From: Tyzzerella sp.
Lineage (GTDB): Bacteria; Bacillota; Clostridia; Lachnospirales; Lachnospiraceae
NCBI GenBank assembly: GCA_017416155.1
Contig: JAFQDE010000007.1
Coordinates: 1-64,000 of the forward strand
DNA: 64,000 nt
Direction: 5' to 3'
Part shown: positions 52,712 through 60,398 of the stretch, in pieces
Layout: each line of letters opens with the position of its first letter
Numbering within the stretch: the stretch's first letter is position 1
The notes under the pieces: model-generated
Databases searched by the model: none
What the model saw: only the letters and a program-made list of their open reading frames with translations
Told to the model about the DNA's origin: nothing
Translations under genes and position numbers: made by a program

Positions 52712-54102
52712 TGCAAGCCTCCTATCTCCCTATAACTCACCAATACCACATTTCCTATATTTTGCGCTTTCTCAATACATCCTTTCGTGAATCCATTCTT
52801 TGCAAACAGATAGTAATGTTTGTTCGCATAGTGGAACAACCGGCTTTTTTCTATCAAGCCTTCTAAGACACCTACGTCTACTTTTTCATTTGTCCACTTG
52901 CACTCTCCGAAAAGAGCTGTGTTCTTATCAGCAGTTCCCATAATATCGATTTCAACTTGCTGTCTAGTCTTAGGATTGGTTCCCCACCACCTGCCGATAT
53001 CTGTGAAATCAATTGAACATTTATCGGTTAATAAGAGTGACCATAAATATTGCTTGCATATGTCTTCAAATACGCTCCCCATATAGTCTGATAAGTGAGG
53101 TTGGATTCTGTTGTAAGCAAGGTCTGTTGCACCACGAGAAATAATAGATGCATTTTCCGGAACGAAACGATACCAGAATCGAAACATATTATCTGCAATA
53201 GAATAAATGGTTTTTCGAGTAGACTCTTCGCCGAAAGGTGTTTCTTTTTTTACAATCCCAAGAGAAATTAAATTTTTAATATACATTGCACATACGCTAG
53301 TATCTTCACCGACCTTCGTTGATATTTCTGACATTTTAGAATATCCGGTAGCGATAGCAGCAATAATAGCATTATAAATAGCCGGCTCACGTACTTCTTG
53401 TTTTAATAAGTTCTGTGGTTCTTCATAGATAGAAGAAGTAGGATTGAGGTATGTGTTTTTTATGTTGTCTTCGATTGATAATTTGTCATTTAACTGTAAC
53501 AAATATTGAGGTGTTCCACCTACAATACCATAAGCCAATGCTTTGTCTTCATCGGATAATTGCGTGAAATATTTGCATGCTTCTCGGAATTCAAATGGTT
53601 GCACTTTAAACTGAGCCGTTCTGCGACCGTAGAGAGGTGCTTTGTACGCAAGCACTTGATCTTCCATATACGACATAGAAGAACCACAAAGAATCAGGAA
53701 TAACTTTGAAGTGTCTTTGTATTTGTCAATTAATAATTGCAATGTGGAAGCAAGGCTTTTTGAAGCACGAGCTACATATGGATATTCGTCAATTACCAAT
53801 ACAATTCTTTCTTCTTCAGCAAGTTCAAATACATATTCTAATGCAGTTTGGAAAGCATCAAAAGAAGTATTAGCCGGTTTCTTTGTGACATATTCCAAAA
53901 TGCACTTACTAAAGTTCTCTAAGTTTTGTTTTTCGTTTGTTTCCACTCCGGTAAAACAAATAGAAGGTTTATCTTTTGTGAATTCGTTAATGATGGCAGT
54001 TTTTCCGACACGCCTGCGGCCATATATGACTGCGAATTCAAATTTATCTGAAGCATATAGTCTATTTAAATTTCCGAGTTCTTTTTCTCTACCTATAAAC
54101 AT
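52708..54102 (-). CDS. archaeal-type AAA ATPase (DUF234-like C-terminus)
   Basis: A 464-residue ATPase. MFIGREKELGNLNRLY at the start and Walker A GRRRVGKTAI near residue 29 are typical of the archaeal ATPase group; the Walker B VLVIDEYPYVA is near 122. The C-terminal third has the nuclease-like DUF234 pattern with GRWWGTNPKTRQQVEIDIMG and GECKW near 390-415, a possible PD-(D/E)XK core. Such genes are often in accessory regions. It is upstream of and coupled to the PHP gene. The biological role is unknown. Confidence 0.85.
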   Translation of the reverse strand: MFIGREKELGNLNRLYASDKFEFAVIYGRRRVGKTAIINEFTKDKPSICFTGVETNEKQNLENFSKCILEYVTKKPANTSFDAFQTALEYVFELAEEERIVLVIDEYPYVARASKSLASTLQLLIDKYKDTSKLFLILCGSSMSYMEDQVLAYKAPLYGRRTAQFKVQPFEFREACKYFTQLSDEDKALAYGIVGGTPQYLLQLNDKLSIEDNIKNTYLNPTSSIYEEPQNLLKQEVREPAIYNAIIAAIATGYSKMSEISTKVGEDTSVCAMYIKNLISLGIVKKETPFGEESTRKTIYSIADNMFRFWYRFVPENASIISRGATDLAYNRIQPHLSDYMGSVFEDICKQYLWSLLLTDKCSIDFTDIGRWWGTNPKTRQQVEIDIMGTADKNTALFGECKWTNEKVDVGVLEGLIEKSRLFHYANKHYYLFAKNGFTKGCIEKAQNIGNVVLVSYREIGGLQ

Positions 54103-54328
54103 ATAAAGACCTCCAAATTAGTTGTTTATGATTTACTTAATTATAATTTACTAAAATGCGAAAGTCAATAGTAAGTGTCTCAAAAGATGGCGTAGTGCAA
54201 CGTAGCAAAATATCTGCTATAATACTGCATCATAGTCGGCCAGATTTTTCAATGCTATCAGAATCTAATAAAAAGTCATAAATATTGACAGTCAAAACAC
54301 CATGTTCAACAAAGAAGAAAAGGCTTCC

Positions 54329-54799
54329 TTACGTTTCACTCAAAATATAGCAAATCCCTTGATAAGATTTTAAATCAACAGCAAAAAACGTCTGTCCATC
54401 CTTATACTCCGCTTCGCATGCTTCAATAACTCCATCCTCCGGATTTGCTACTTGCACAGAATAACTCCCGGAAATGATGACTTTTCCAATATATTCTCTG
54501 CCTTCCATATTTGCCAAAAAGAGAATTCGCTTATCGCCATCCACTCTCATATGTGATAAAATAGAGGCAGAAATCGTTTCTCCGTCTACCATTTTCTCTC
54601 CCAAGCAAGGATTATCCTGAATCAGTTTCCATGTTCTTACCAGTGCAGGACACTTCATCACACCCGGTAAACTTCTTTCTTCACTCAAATAAAAATTCTG
54701 CTTCCCACAATATTGCGACATACGTAGAGCAAGAAGAATACGGTATGGCACCACGAGAATATCGGGTGGCACATATGCGAAATAAAAGCGCAAGTTCAC
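54329..54799 (-). pseudogene. C-terminal fragment of a large glycoside hydrolase
   Basis: The last about 110 residues (from CGKQNFYLSEE to the end KSYQGICYILSET) read like the C-terminal domains of large secreted or cytoplasmic glycosidases, with a DGDKRILFLANMEG strand. The reading frame opens inside a terminator-like hairpin (54785-54828), so its first residues are not a real start and the N-terminal catalytic part is missing. It is best seen as a remnant. Confidence 0.55.
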
Positions 54800-54828
54800 G
54801 CTTAGTTTAACGTGAATTTGTGCTTTTA
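54785..54828. terminator. long hairpin between gene fragments
   Basis: Seventeen-base arms with two mismatches (AAAAGCGCAAG and CTTGTGCTTTT ends) around a ten-base loop, T-runs on both sides. Probably the terminator of a lost neighbour. Confidence 0.65.
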
Positions 54829-54852
54829 TTATGATGTATTACTACAAAGTTC

Positions 54853-55038
54853 TTATGATTGAGGCGCAGTTAATTTAATATTGTCTATATAAATGGTAGT
54901 ATTAGGGGTTGCTAACTCCCGGCCGCCATTATCGAAGTTAAAGAATATACTATGACTGCCAGTCACACCTTCCTGCAATGTATGATACTTAATTCCAATA
55001 TCACGATAACCAAAAGGAAATATAGTTAGCTTGTCCAT
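54853..55038 (-). pseudogene. C-terminal fragment resembling a carbohydrate-binding module
   Basis: Sixty-one codons with the pattern IKYHTLQEG...GSHSIFFNFDNGG...TTIYIDNIKL, like the last strands of a beta-sandwich carbohydrate-binding domain. There is no upstream domain or ribosome site; the sequence runs into the terminator of the Rpn-type gene. With the previous fragment it indicates a deleted carbohydrate-use gene. Confidence 0.45.
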
Positions 55039-55057
55039 TCATTAGGGAGTAAATCAT

Positions 55058-55076
55058 GAAGGGCACTCTGCCCTTC
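55058..55076 (-). terminator. terminator after the second Rpn-type gene
   Basis: Arms GAAGGGCA and TGCCCTTC around a three-base loop, 18 bases after the stop codon; the T-run after it is short. Confidence 0.6.
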
Positions 55077-55093
55077 TTTCATTACCGTTCACG

Positions 55094-56086
55094 TTAAAAA
55101 ACCGGTGCGTATTTCTGAAGCATTTCCTCATAGAACGCCTTATCTGTGGTTAATCTAGGAATATTCTCTAATTCCCCATTGGCTGTCATAGATTGTATCA
55201 ATGCCATAATCTTAGCTTCCGCGCGTTTTTCTCCGCGTTTTTCCCCGCGTTTTTCCCCGCGCTTTTCCCCGCGTCTCTCCGCGCTTTTTTCCATATCATC
55301 AAAAGCTTTACACATATTATAACCACCTTTCTCATTTTTGCTTGTTTCTTTTAGTTCTAAAAATTGCTCTGAATGTGTCAATGCACCAATTGCCTCATAT
55401 GTATCTTCACTGACATTTTTAAATGCATATGCATTTTCTTTCCTATAAGCCTGCATCTCGCTTTCGCTTCCTTGGCGTTGCAAAACACCAAAAAGTAATC
55501 TTGCATCCGTCTGCAACTTCTCGCTATCCTTGAATCGTCTCATGTCCACCACATGTATTGGATAATCTGCCACTACCCGTCGCATTTCCTCGGGCAAATC
55601 ATTCAAGTCTAAAATATCAGATAATCTAGTTGGCCCTATCCAAGGCTCTTCCCCACTATAAATAACTAACGTACATATAGGTAGCAACTTATCCGTTCTA
55701 GAAAATCCAGAGATAAATTCCGCACCAGACAAATCTCTCTCTTTCCTATGTTTTGCTTTCAGTTTTCTTAACTGTTTATCATATCCAAGGTAATCATATC
55801 CCATAACCTTTAACGGCATAGCATAATGTATGTCGCTCTGATTTTCAATCCCTAGAATCATAAAGTTCACTTTGTCAGTTGCCTTCTTGACAACATCTCG
55901 ATATTTCTGAACTCCTTTTTTCTGCCTGTTTTTTTCTCCTACCATGGTGCTTTCACACCCATCTATTTCTTCCAACTGATCGGCCAATATTAGTTTCTTT
56001 GCCTGAAATAACGCTACATTCACGATATCGGCAAATCGCTCATTGTCTGACCAATATGTGTTCATAACTACATTTTTCTCTTGCAC
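55094..56086 (-). CDS. Rpn family nuclease/putative transposase with RGEK repeats
   Basis: A 330-residue protein of the group annotated as recombination-promoting nuclease or transposase. It has the nuclease-like core around TDKVNFMILGIENQSDIHYAMPLKVMGYDYLGYDKQL near residues 80-115 (Glu and Gln of a PD-(D/E)XK site) and TLVIYSGEEPWIGPTRLSD near 160. Near residue 280 a run of four RGEK units forms a basic/acidic linker, encoded by 12-base tandem repeats. A GTG start at 56086 follows AGGAGGGG. It is only distantly similar to the Rpn-type protein at 32252-33175. Confidence 0.8.
   Translation of the reverse strand: MQEKNVVMNTYWSDNERFADIVNVALFQAKKLILADQLEEIDGCESTMVGEKNRQKKGVQKYRDVVKKATDKVNFMILGIENQSDIHYAMPLKVMGYDYLGYDKQLRKLKAKHRKERDLSGAEFISGFSRTDKLLPICTLVIYSGEEPWIGPTRLSDILDLNDLPEEMRRVVADYPIHVVDMRRFKDSEKLQTDARLLFGVLQRQGSESEMQAYRKENAYAFKNVSEDTYEAIGALTHSEQFLELKETSKNEKGGYNMCKAFDDMEKSAERRGEKRGEKRGEKRGEKRAEAKIMALIQSMTANGELENIPRLTTDKAFYEEMLQKYAPVF
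55221..55284. repeat. 12-base tandem repeat inside the Rpn-type gene
   Basis: About five copies of a unit like CGCGTTTTTCCC, in frame, coding for RGEK. Such repeats may change number by slippage without breaking the frame. Confidence 0.8.
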
Positions 56087-56292
56087 CGTTTCCCCTCCTA
56101 TAGATTTTTTATCTACAGAAAGTTTAAACAATGTTTCCCAATTAGAAAAAAAGATGTGATGATCTGTAGATATGCTTAAAATAATTTGAATAATTTATCG
56201 AGATGTCATAGATTCGAAATATGATTTTCCTGACTATTGTATTGTATCATAAACAAGACGTTCATGCAAATATTTTTTAGTAAGTTGTTTTT

Positions 56293-56323
56293 TAGTAAGA
56301 AGAAGGGCATCTACTGCCCTTCT
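56293..56323 (-). terminator. terminator after the GH18 gene
   Basis: Arms AGAAGGGCA and TGCCCTTCT around a five-base loop, followed by TCTTACT on the minus strand, seven bases after the stop codon. Confidence 0.7.
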
Positions 56324-56329
56324 CCCTAA

Positions 56330-58141
56330 TTAATTCACATATTTTAAAATCAATTCCCATGCACTGGATGACTCGAATCCCAATCTCCAACTCGCCACTC
56401 CGGCAAGCTTATATTTTTTCATGAGCTTCAGTTTTGCTTCCAATGCCTCTTCATCCTCAAGCCATACTTTGTAAGTTGCACCGTCCGCCTCCCACTCAGC
56501 ATAGTTCTGACCGGTAGTCTCATCGACAACAATCTGCGCACCTGCATTGTTAATAGCCACATGGATTTTGCTCATACCGTAAGTCTGACTGGTTACATTA
56601 TAAGGATATTCTGCTGCATCGGTCCCTTCCTGCTCTGCAAGTTCTTCCTCTGTCTTTTCAACTTCTTTCCACAATCTTGTGTAGAACGGAATTGCATTGA
56701 TTAACTTCTCTGCCGGCACATCCTTCAGCGCCTCTTTAATTCCATTCTCCACGAATGCCAGAGAAGCAACCGGACCACTCTCAGGAGAACCTTTATGATG
56801 CTCATCATATCCCATGATGATAACATAGTCCACAACTTCACCCTGTTCCTTCAGGTCGTACTGTGTACTGTAATACGATGGAACCGGATTTGCCACTGAC
56901 AGAACAATCTCATTTTGCCTGCATTTTAAGGACAGTTCCCTTAAGAATTGCAGATAATGTTCCCCACATTCCTTGGAAACGTTTTCAAAGTCAACATTAA
57001 TTCCGTCGATATCGTGCTTCAAGGCTGCGGATATCAGTTGGTTCACCAGATTCTCACGGTTGGAGGTCTTGCTGAGAAGCTTCAGTGTCTCCTCCTTCGA
57101 ACCAATTCCTCCGTCAAAATCTTTCACCAGCGCCCATACCTCAATGTCGGACTGGTGTGCATAGTTCACATACTGCGAACTCGCAAAAGAACGAATGTCT
57201 CCGGACGTGTTTTTTACTGCAAACCATGTTGGAGATATAGTCGTAAGTCCCTTGGTATTGGCAATTGTCTCTAAAACTGTATTATTGGCCGAGCTGCTTC
57301 CTACCACATGCCAAGCCAGATTAATTGTGTAGTCTTTCGAAATGTTTGAATACTTCTGTTCCTTGAACTCTCTGGAGATTGTAATTTTCTTTTGATTCTT
57401 CAGGCAGTTGGACTTGATGTAACCAACATAACCGTCTTCGGTACGAATCTTCTTCCACCTTCCGTCTTCGGAGATGATTGTCACCTCTTTCCTCTTCGAG
57501 GTATCAGTTATGATTGCGCTCTTTACATTGGCCTCTTCGCGAAGCTGTGTTTTTTTCTTCACAGTTGCCACTGTAGTCTCACCCCAATCACTTACGATCA
57601 TCACTCTGTCAGGTTCTTCATACAGTTCAAATGAAATGTTCGTGTATTCCTGTACGAAATCCAAAGCGATGTATGCTTCATTCCCTTCTATCTTGAGAAT
57701 GACATAGTCTTTACTCTTTGTTTCCTTCTGAAGTGTATAATCTTTGCTGCCCACATCCACGCGAACCGTTCCCGTTGATAATGTATAGAGCAATATGTTT
57801 TCATTTACATCCAAGTAGAAACGTTTGTTTAAATAATCACGTACAACAGCATATTCTACATAAGGTTTACCGTCATAGAGCATTCCCTTCGCTCCGACTA
57901 CTTCATTGTCAATTGTAATAGCCAGTTGATTTTCTTTTTTTATTCCATAATATTTATCAACATTTACCACATCCTTGGACGGTCCGAATTTCTTAATCAA
58001 AAATGCGCCACCAATGACACTCGCTATTAAAACAATAAAAATAGTAGCTTTAATCGTAAGGTCCTGTCTTCTCTTTCTCTTTATATATGCTCTCCTGCTG
58101 TTTCTGCTCTGCTGCGTTCTTGGTCTGATTCTTTGTTCCAT
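56330..58141 (-). CDS. membrane-anchored GH18 family protein with SH3 domain
   Basis: A 603-residue protein. A basic start (RNSRRAYIKRKRRQ) and a membrane helix at about 30-50 anchor it. A copper-amine-oxidase-N-like or stalk domain (about 75-185) follows. A bacterial SH3 domain is near 195-250 (TQLREEANVKSAIITDTSKRKEVTIISEDGRWKKIRTEDGYVGYIKS). The GH18 barrel has the catalytic DGINVDFEN near residue 380 (DxxDxDxE with acid Glu) and IMGYDEHH near 450. Proteins of this layout cut peptidoglycan or spore cortex glycans (YaaH/SleL-like). AGGAGGTG precedes the start at 58141. Confidence 0.88.
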   Translation of the reverse strand: MEQRIRPRTQQSRNSRRAYIKRKRRQDLTIKATIFIVLIASVIGGAFLIKKFGPSKDVVNVDKYYGIKKENQLAITIDNEVVGAKGMLYDGKPYVEYAVVRDYLNKRFYLDVNENILLYTLSTGTVRVDVGSKDYTLQKETKSKDYVILKIEGNEAYIALDFVQEYTNISFELYEEPDRVMIVSDWGETTVATVKKKTQLREEANVKSAIITDTSKRKEVTIISEDGRWKKIRTEDGYVGYIKSNCLKNQKKITISREFKEQKYSNISKDYTINLAWHVVGSSSANNTVLETIANTKGLTTISPTWFAVKNTSGDIRSFASSQYVNYAHQSDIEVWALVKDFDGGIGSKEETLKLLSKTSNRENLVNQLISAALKHDIDGINVDFENVSKECGEHYLQFLRELSLKCRQNEIVLSVANPVPSYYSTQYDLKEQGEVVDYVIIMGYDEHHKGSPESGPVASLAFVENGIKEALKDVPAEKLINAIPFYTRLWKEVEKTEEELAEQEGTDAAEYPYNVTSQTYGMSKIHVAINNAGAQIVVDETTGQNYAEWEADGATYKVWLEDEEALEAKLKLMKKYKLAGVASWRLGFESSSAWELILKYVN

Positions 58142-58262
58142 ATCACACCTCCTACTCGAATCTATTATAACAACATTTTTCGCATGCGTCATTAACTATT
58201 TCGACAAATTTCTCATTTAAGAAAATTTAAATCATCTCGATAGAGGGGTATCTTTCGATAAA

Positions 58263-58475
58263 TCAACTTTCCAATATATTATGAAATGTTACTTCACGCA
58301 CATGTCCTTTGTCGTCCCATACATAATCTCGCATGTATGCCGTTTCTTCTCGCACCATATGTGCCGTCACAATTTGCATTGGACTTGCAGGGTAGTTATT
58401 CAGTCTCATACTTACTCCGGAATGTTCATATTTTTCGAGTTCTGTATACAGTTGCTTATAAGTTTCGTTTTTCAT
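58263..58475 (-). CDS. small conserved-looking protein of unknown function
   Basis: A 70-residue protein, MKNETYKQLYTELEKYEHSG at the start and a MVREETAYMRDYVWDDKGHVREVTFHNI end. No signal peptide or membrane segment is seen and I do not recognise a family. A GGGAGGG site eight bases before the ATG at 58475 supports translation. Base composition is like its neighbours. Confidence 0.65.
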   Translation of the reverse strand: MKNETYKQLYTELEKYEHSGVSMRLNNYPASPMQIVTAHMVREETAYMRDYVWDDKGHVREVTFHNILES

Positions 58476-58825
58476 ATTTTTCCCTCCCAATGAATATGGT
58501 AGCTATGGCATAGATAACTTGATTCCTATATAAAGGTGTCGACTGTGATATATTATTGATAATATTGGTAAGCTACCGCCGCTAACAAGAAGATAGGATT
58601 TGTTTTTCAATTTAATTTGGATTTCTTGATTGAAACAATCATATTGAAATGTTACATGAATATATAAATGAAAATCTATTGAACTTACATTGAGAATAGA
58701 AATTTTCGTTCAGATAATACGTCCCTCCTTACATAAAATACACAGCCACCAGACATACTATCTTCTTGTAATAAGATTATACGCATAGAAGAAGGTTCTT
58801 TGCAAGTTGTATTTTGTGAATATAT
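58476..58825. other. intergenic stretch left of the mecA DnaA boxes
   Basis: About 350 bases with no supported gene. It is AT-rich from 58600 on and should hold the promoter of the small protein gene. A short region around 58540-58600 (GTCGACTGTGATATATTATTG, AAGCTACCGCCGC) has no recognised motif. Confidence 0.4.
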
Positions 58826-58910
58826 TTATCCACATGTTATGCCCCGTAAAATAAAGGATTTCAAAAGTTTTCCACATATTATGCACATGTTTTCCACACA
58901 GTTATTCACA
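58826..58910 (+). promoter_or_regulatory. DnaA-box array upstream of mecA
   Basis: Five plus-strand matches to TTWTNCACA: 58826 (TTATCCACA), 58868 (TTTTCCACA), 58879 (TTATGCACA), 58890 (TTTTCCACA) and 58902 (TTATTCACA). The last four are spaced 11, 11 and 12 bases apart, about one helical turn each, so they lie on one face of the DNA. The array ends 29 bases before the mecA promoter. Confidence 0.85.
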
Positions 58911-58938
58911 TACTGTCGATAAGTTTATAGAAATTTTC

Positions 58939-58967
58939 TTTACATATTTTATGTTTTTGTTTATACT
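58939..58967 (+). promoter_or_regulatory. mecA promoter
   Basis: TTTACA, a 17-base spacer and TATACT, 20 bases before the start region and immediately downstream of the DnaA-box array. Confidence 0.75.
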
Positions 58968-58987
58968 AATACAACAGGAAGGAAGTG

Positions 58988-59728
58988 ATGGATATGAAGA
59001 TTGAAAAACTGAATGACAATCAGATACGTTGCACTTTAACACACGCAGACTTAACTGACAGACAAATTAAAATCAGTGAATTGGTTTGCGGAGGCGAAAA
59101 AGCAAAATCACTTTTCCATGATATGATGCAGAGAGCTCACTCCGAATTTGGTTTTGAAGCGGAGGATACCCCGCTTATGATTGAAGCAGTACCTGCATCT
59201 TCAGATTCTATCGTACTCATCATAACAAAATGCGATGATCCGGAGGAACTAGAGAATAGATTCTCAAGATTCGGAGCATCCATGCATGATTTAGAGAATA
59301 GAAAACACCATGTACTAGATAAATTAGAAGGCGCAGATGAGATTCTTGACTTACTAAACAAGGTTAAGGACGCTGTTTCAGAGACAGCCAAACAGGTTGC
59401 CTCGAAAAAAGAAATAAAAGAGGATGTAAAGGGTCCTAAGATTCGCCTTTTCTCTTTTTCAACGTTAGACTGTGTGATTCAGGCAAGTCGCCTACTCAAA
59501 AACATGTATCACGGTGCGAATACTTTATATAAGGATACACCAAATGATATCTATGTATTAGCATTAGCACAGTCTGAGCATTCTCTCGCAGAGTTTAACA
59601 AAGTCTGCAATATGTTATCTGAGTATGGTTGCGTGGAAAAGGCTTCACCGGCAGTTTTGGCATATCTGGAAGAACACTGTGAAGTGATTGTAAATGAGAA
59701 TGCCGTGCAACAACTTTGTACAATCTAA
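58988..59728 (+). CDS. mecA: adaptor protein MecA
   Basis: A 246-residue ClpC adaptor. The N-terminal domain (KIEKLNDNQIRCTLTHADLTDRQIKISEL) and the C-terminal domain (RLFSFSTLDCVIQASRLL, DIYVLALAQSE, LSEYG) match MecA; a variable Lys/Glu linker lies between. MecA targets proteins such as ComK for ClpCP degradation in Bacillus. The ATG at 58988 follows AGGAAGG; an ATG two codons later would also fit. The gene is flanked on both sides by DnaA-box clusters and has its own terminator. Confidence 0.92.
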   Translation: MDMKIEKLNDNQIRCTLTHADLTDRQIKISELVCGGEKAKSLFHDMMQRAHSEFGFEAEDTPLMIEAVPASSDSIVLIITKCDDPEELENRFSRFGASMHDLENRKHHVLDKLEGADEILDLLNKVKDAVSETAKQVASKKEIKEDVKGPKIRLFSFSTLDCVIQASRLLKNMYHGANTLYKDTPNDIYVLALAQSEHSLAEFNKVCNMLSEYGCVEKASPAVLAYLEEHCEVIVNENAVQQLCTI

Positions 59729-59740
59729 TTATTTTAACCA

Positions 59741-59778
59741 AAAAAGTCGAAAGCATCGCAATGTGCTTTCGACTTTTT
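59741..59778. terminator. terminator after mecA
   Basis: Fifteen-base arms AAAAAGTCGAAAGCA and TGCTTTCGACTTTTT around an eight-base loop with a T-run on the plus strand. Confidence 0.92.
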
Positions 59779-59792
59779 TACTTATTCATGTT

Positions 59793-59987
59793 TTATGCAT
59801 TCAAAAATGCATTGATCTTCTCTACTAATAAATCTGCATCCAAACCATGTACCATTGCAGCGTCTGCCAAAGACTCCGCTTGTGCTGATGGACATCCAAG
59901 ACAGTGCATTCCAACTTCCATTAAAATCGGTGCTACATTTGGATATGTCATAAGAAGTTCACCAATTGTCATTTCTTTTGTTACCAT
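59793..59987 (-). CDS. DUF1858 domain protein
   Basis: A 64-residue protein: [48 protein letters not shown], the DUF1858 pattern with its CLGCP redox or metal motif near residue 30. The domain is often linked with hybrid-cluster or other redox proteins in anaerobes. AGGAGG precedes the start. It lies alone between mecA and the second DnaA-box cluster. Confidence 0.92.
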   Translation of the reverse strand: MVTKEMTIGELLMTYPNVAPILMEVGMHCLGCPSAQAESLADAAMVHGLDADLLVEKINAFLNA

Positions 59988-60221
59988 GCTTAACTCCTCC
60001 TGTTTTCTTTTTCACTCCCCTATTATAATACGGTTTGTCCAAATGCGCAATCTTTTATCTGTAAATGTGTTCTAACATATTTTATCTGAATTTTCTGAAT
60101 TGTTTTTCCTTTTTTTTCTATATTTTGATTTCTCAAAAGTCAATATTTTTTACAAATTTTTTCGACAAAAAATGATTTTTATTATTTCTTCACAAAACGT
60201 CTGTTCTTTTTTTGCAAAAAG
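59988..60221. other. AT-rich intergenic stretch left of the second DnaA-box cluster
   Basis: About 230 bases without a gene. It should hold the promoter of the DUF1858 gene. From about 60080 to 60205 it is nearly pure A/T with long T-runs, a composition like the unwinding region of a replication origin. Confidence 0.5.
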
Positions 60222-60318
60222 TAATCCACACTTTCACCCATTTTTTTTGTGGATAATGTGGATAACTTTGTGGAAAAGTCGATTTTATCACGTTCTTTCT
60301 AAAAAAAAGTGTGGATAA
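60222..60318 (-). promoter_or_regulatory. second DnaA-box cluster
   Basis: Minus-strand TTATCCACA boxes at 60248-60256, 60257-60265 and 60310-60318, plus TTTTCCACA at 60269-60277. A one-mismatch plus-strand box TAATCCACA is at 60222-60230. Three lie within 30 bases. The cluster sits in intergenic DNA between a terminator and an AT-rich stretch, so it is not part of an obvious promoter. Confidence 0.85.
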
Positions 60319-60344
60319 CTTTGATTTTAGTATTCTACAAATTT

Positions 60345-60381
60345 CTACAAAAAAAAAGATATTTGTACAATTTGTACAAAT
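60345..60381 (-). terminator. terminator after the NlpC/P60 gene
   Basis: The perfect 21-base palindrome at 60361-60381 (ATTTGTACAA arms) is followed by CTTTTTTTTTG on the minus strand. Confidence 0.85.
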
Positions 60382-60398
60382 ACCCATTTTTTCAGCTA

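Noticed and set aside
55221..55284. Short tandem repeat considered as a CRISPR array
   Set aside because: The unit is only 12 bases with no spacers and is in frame within a protein-coding gene.
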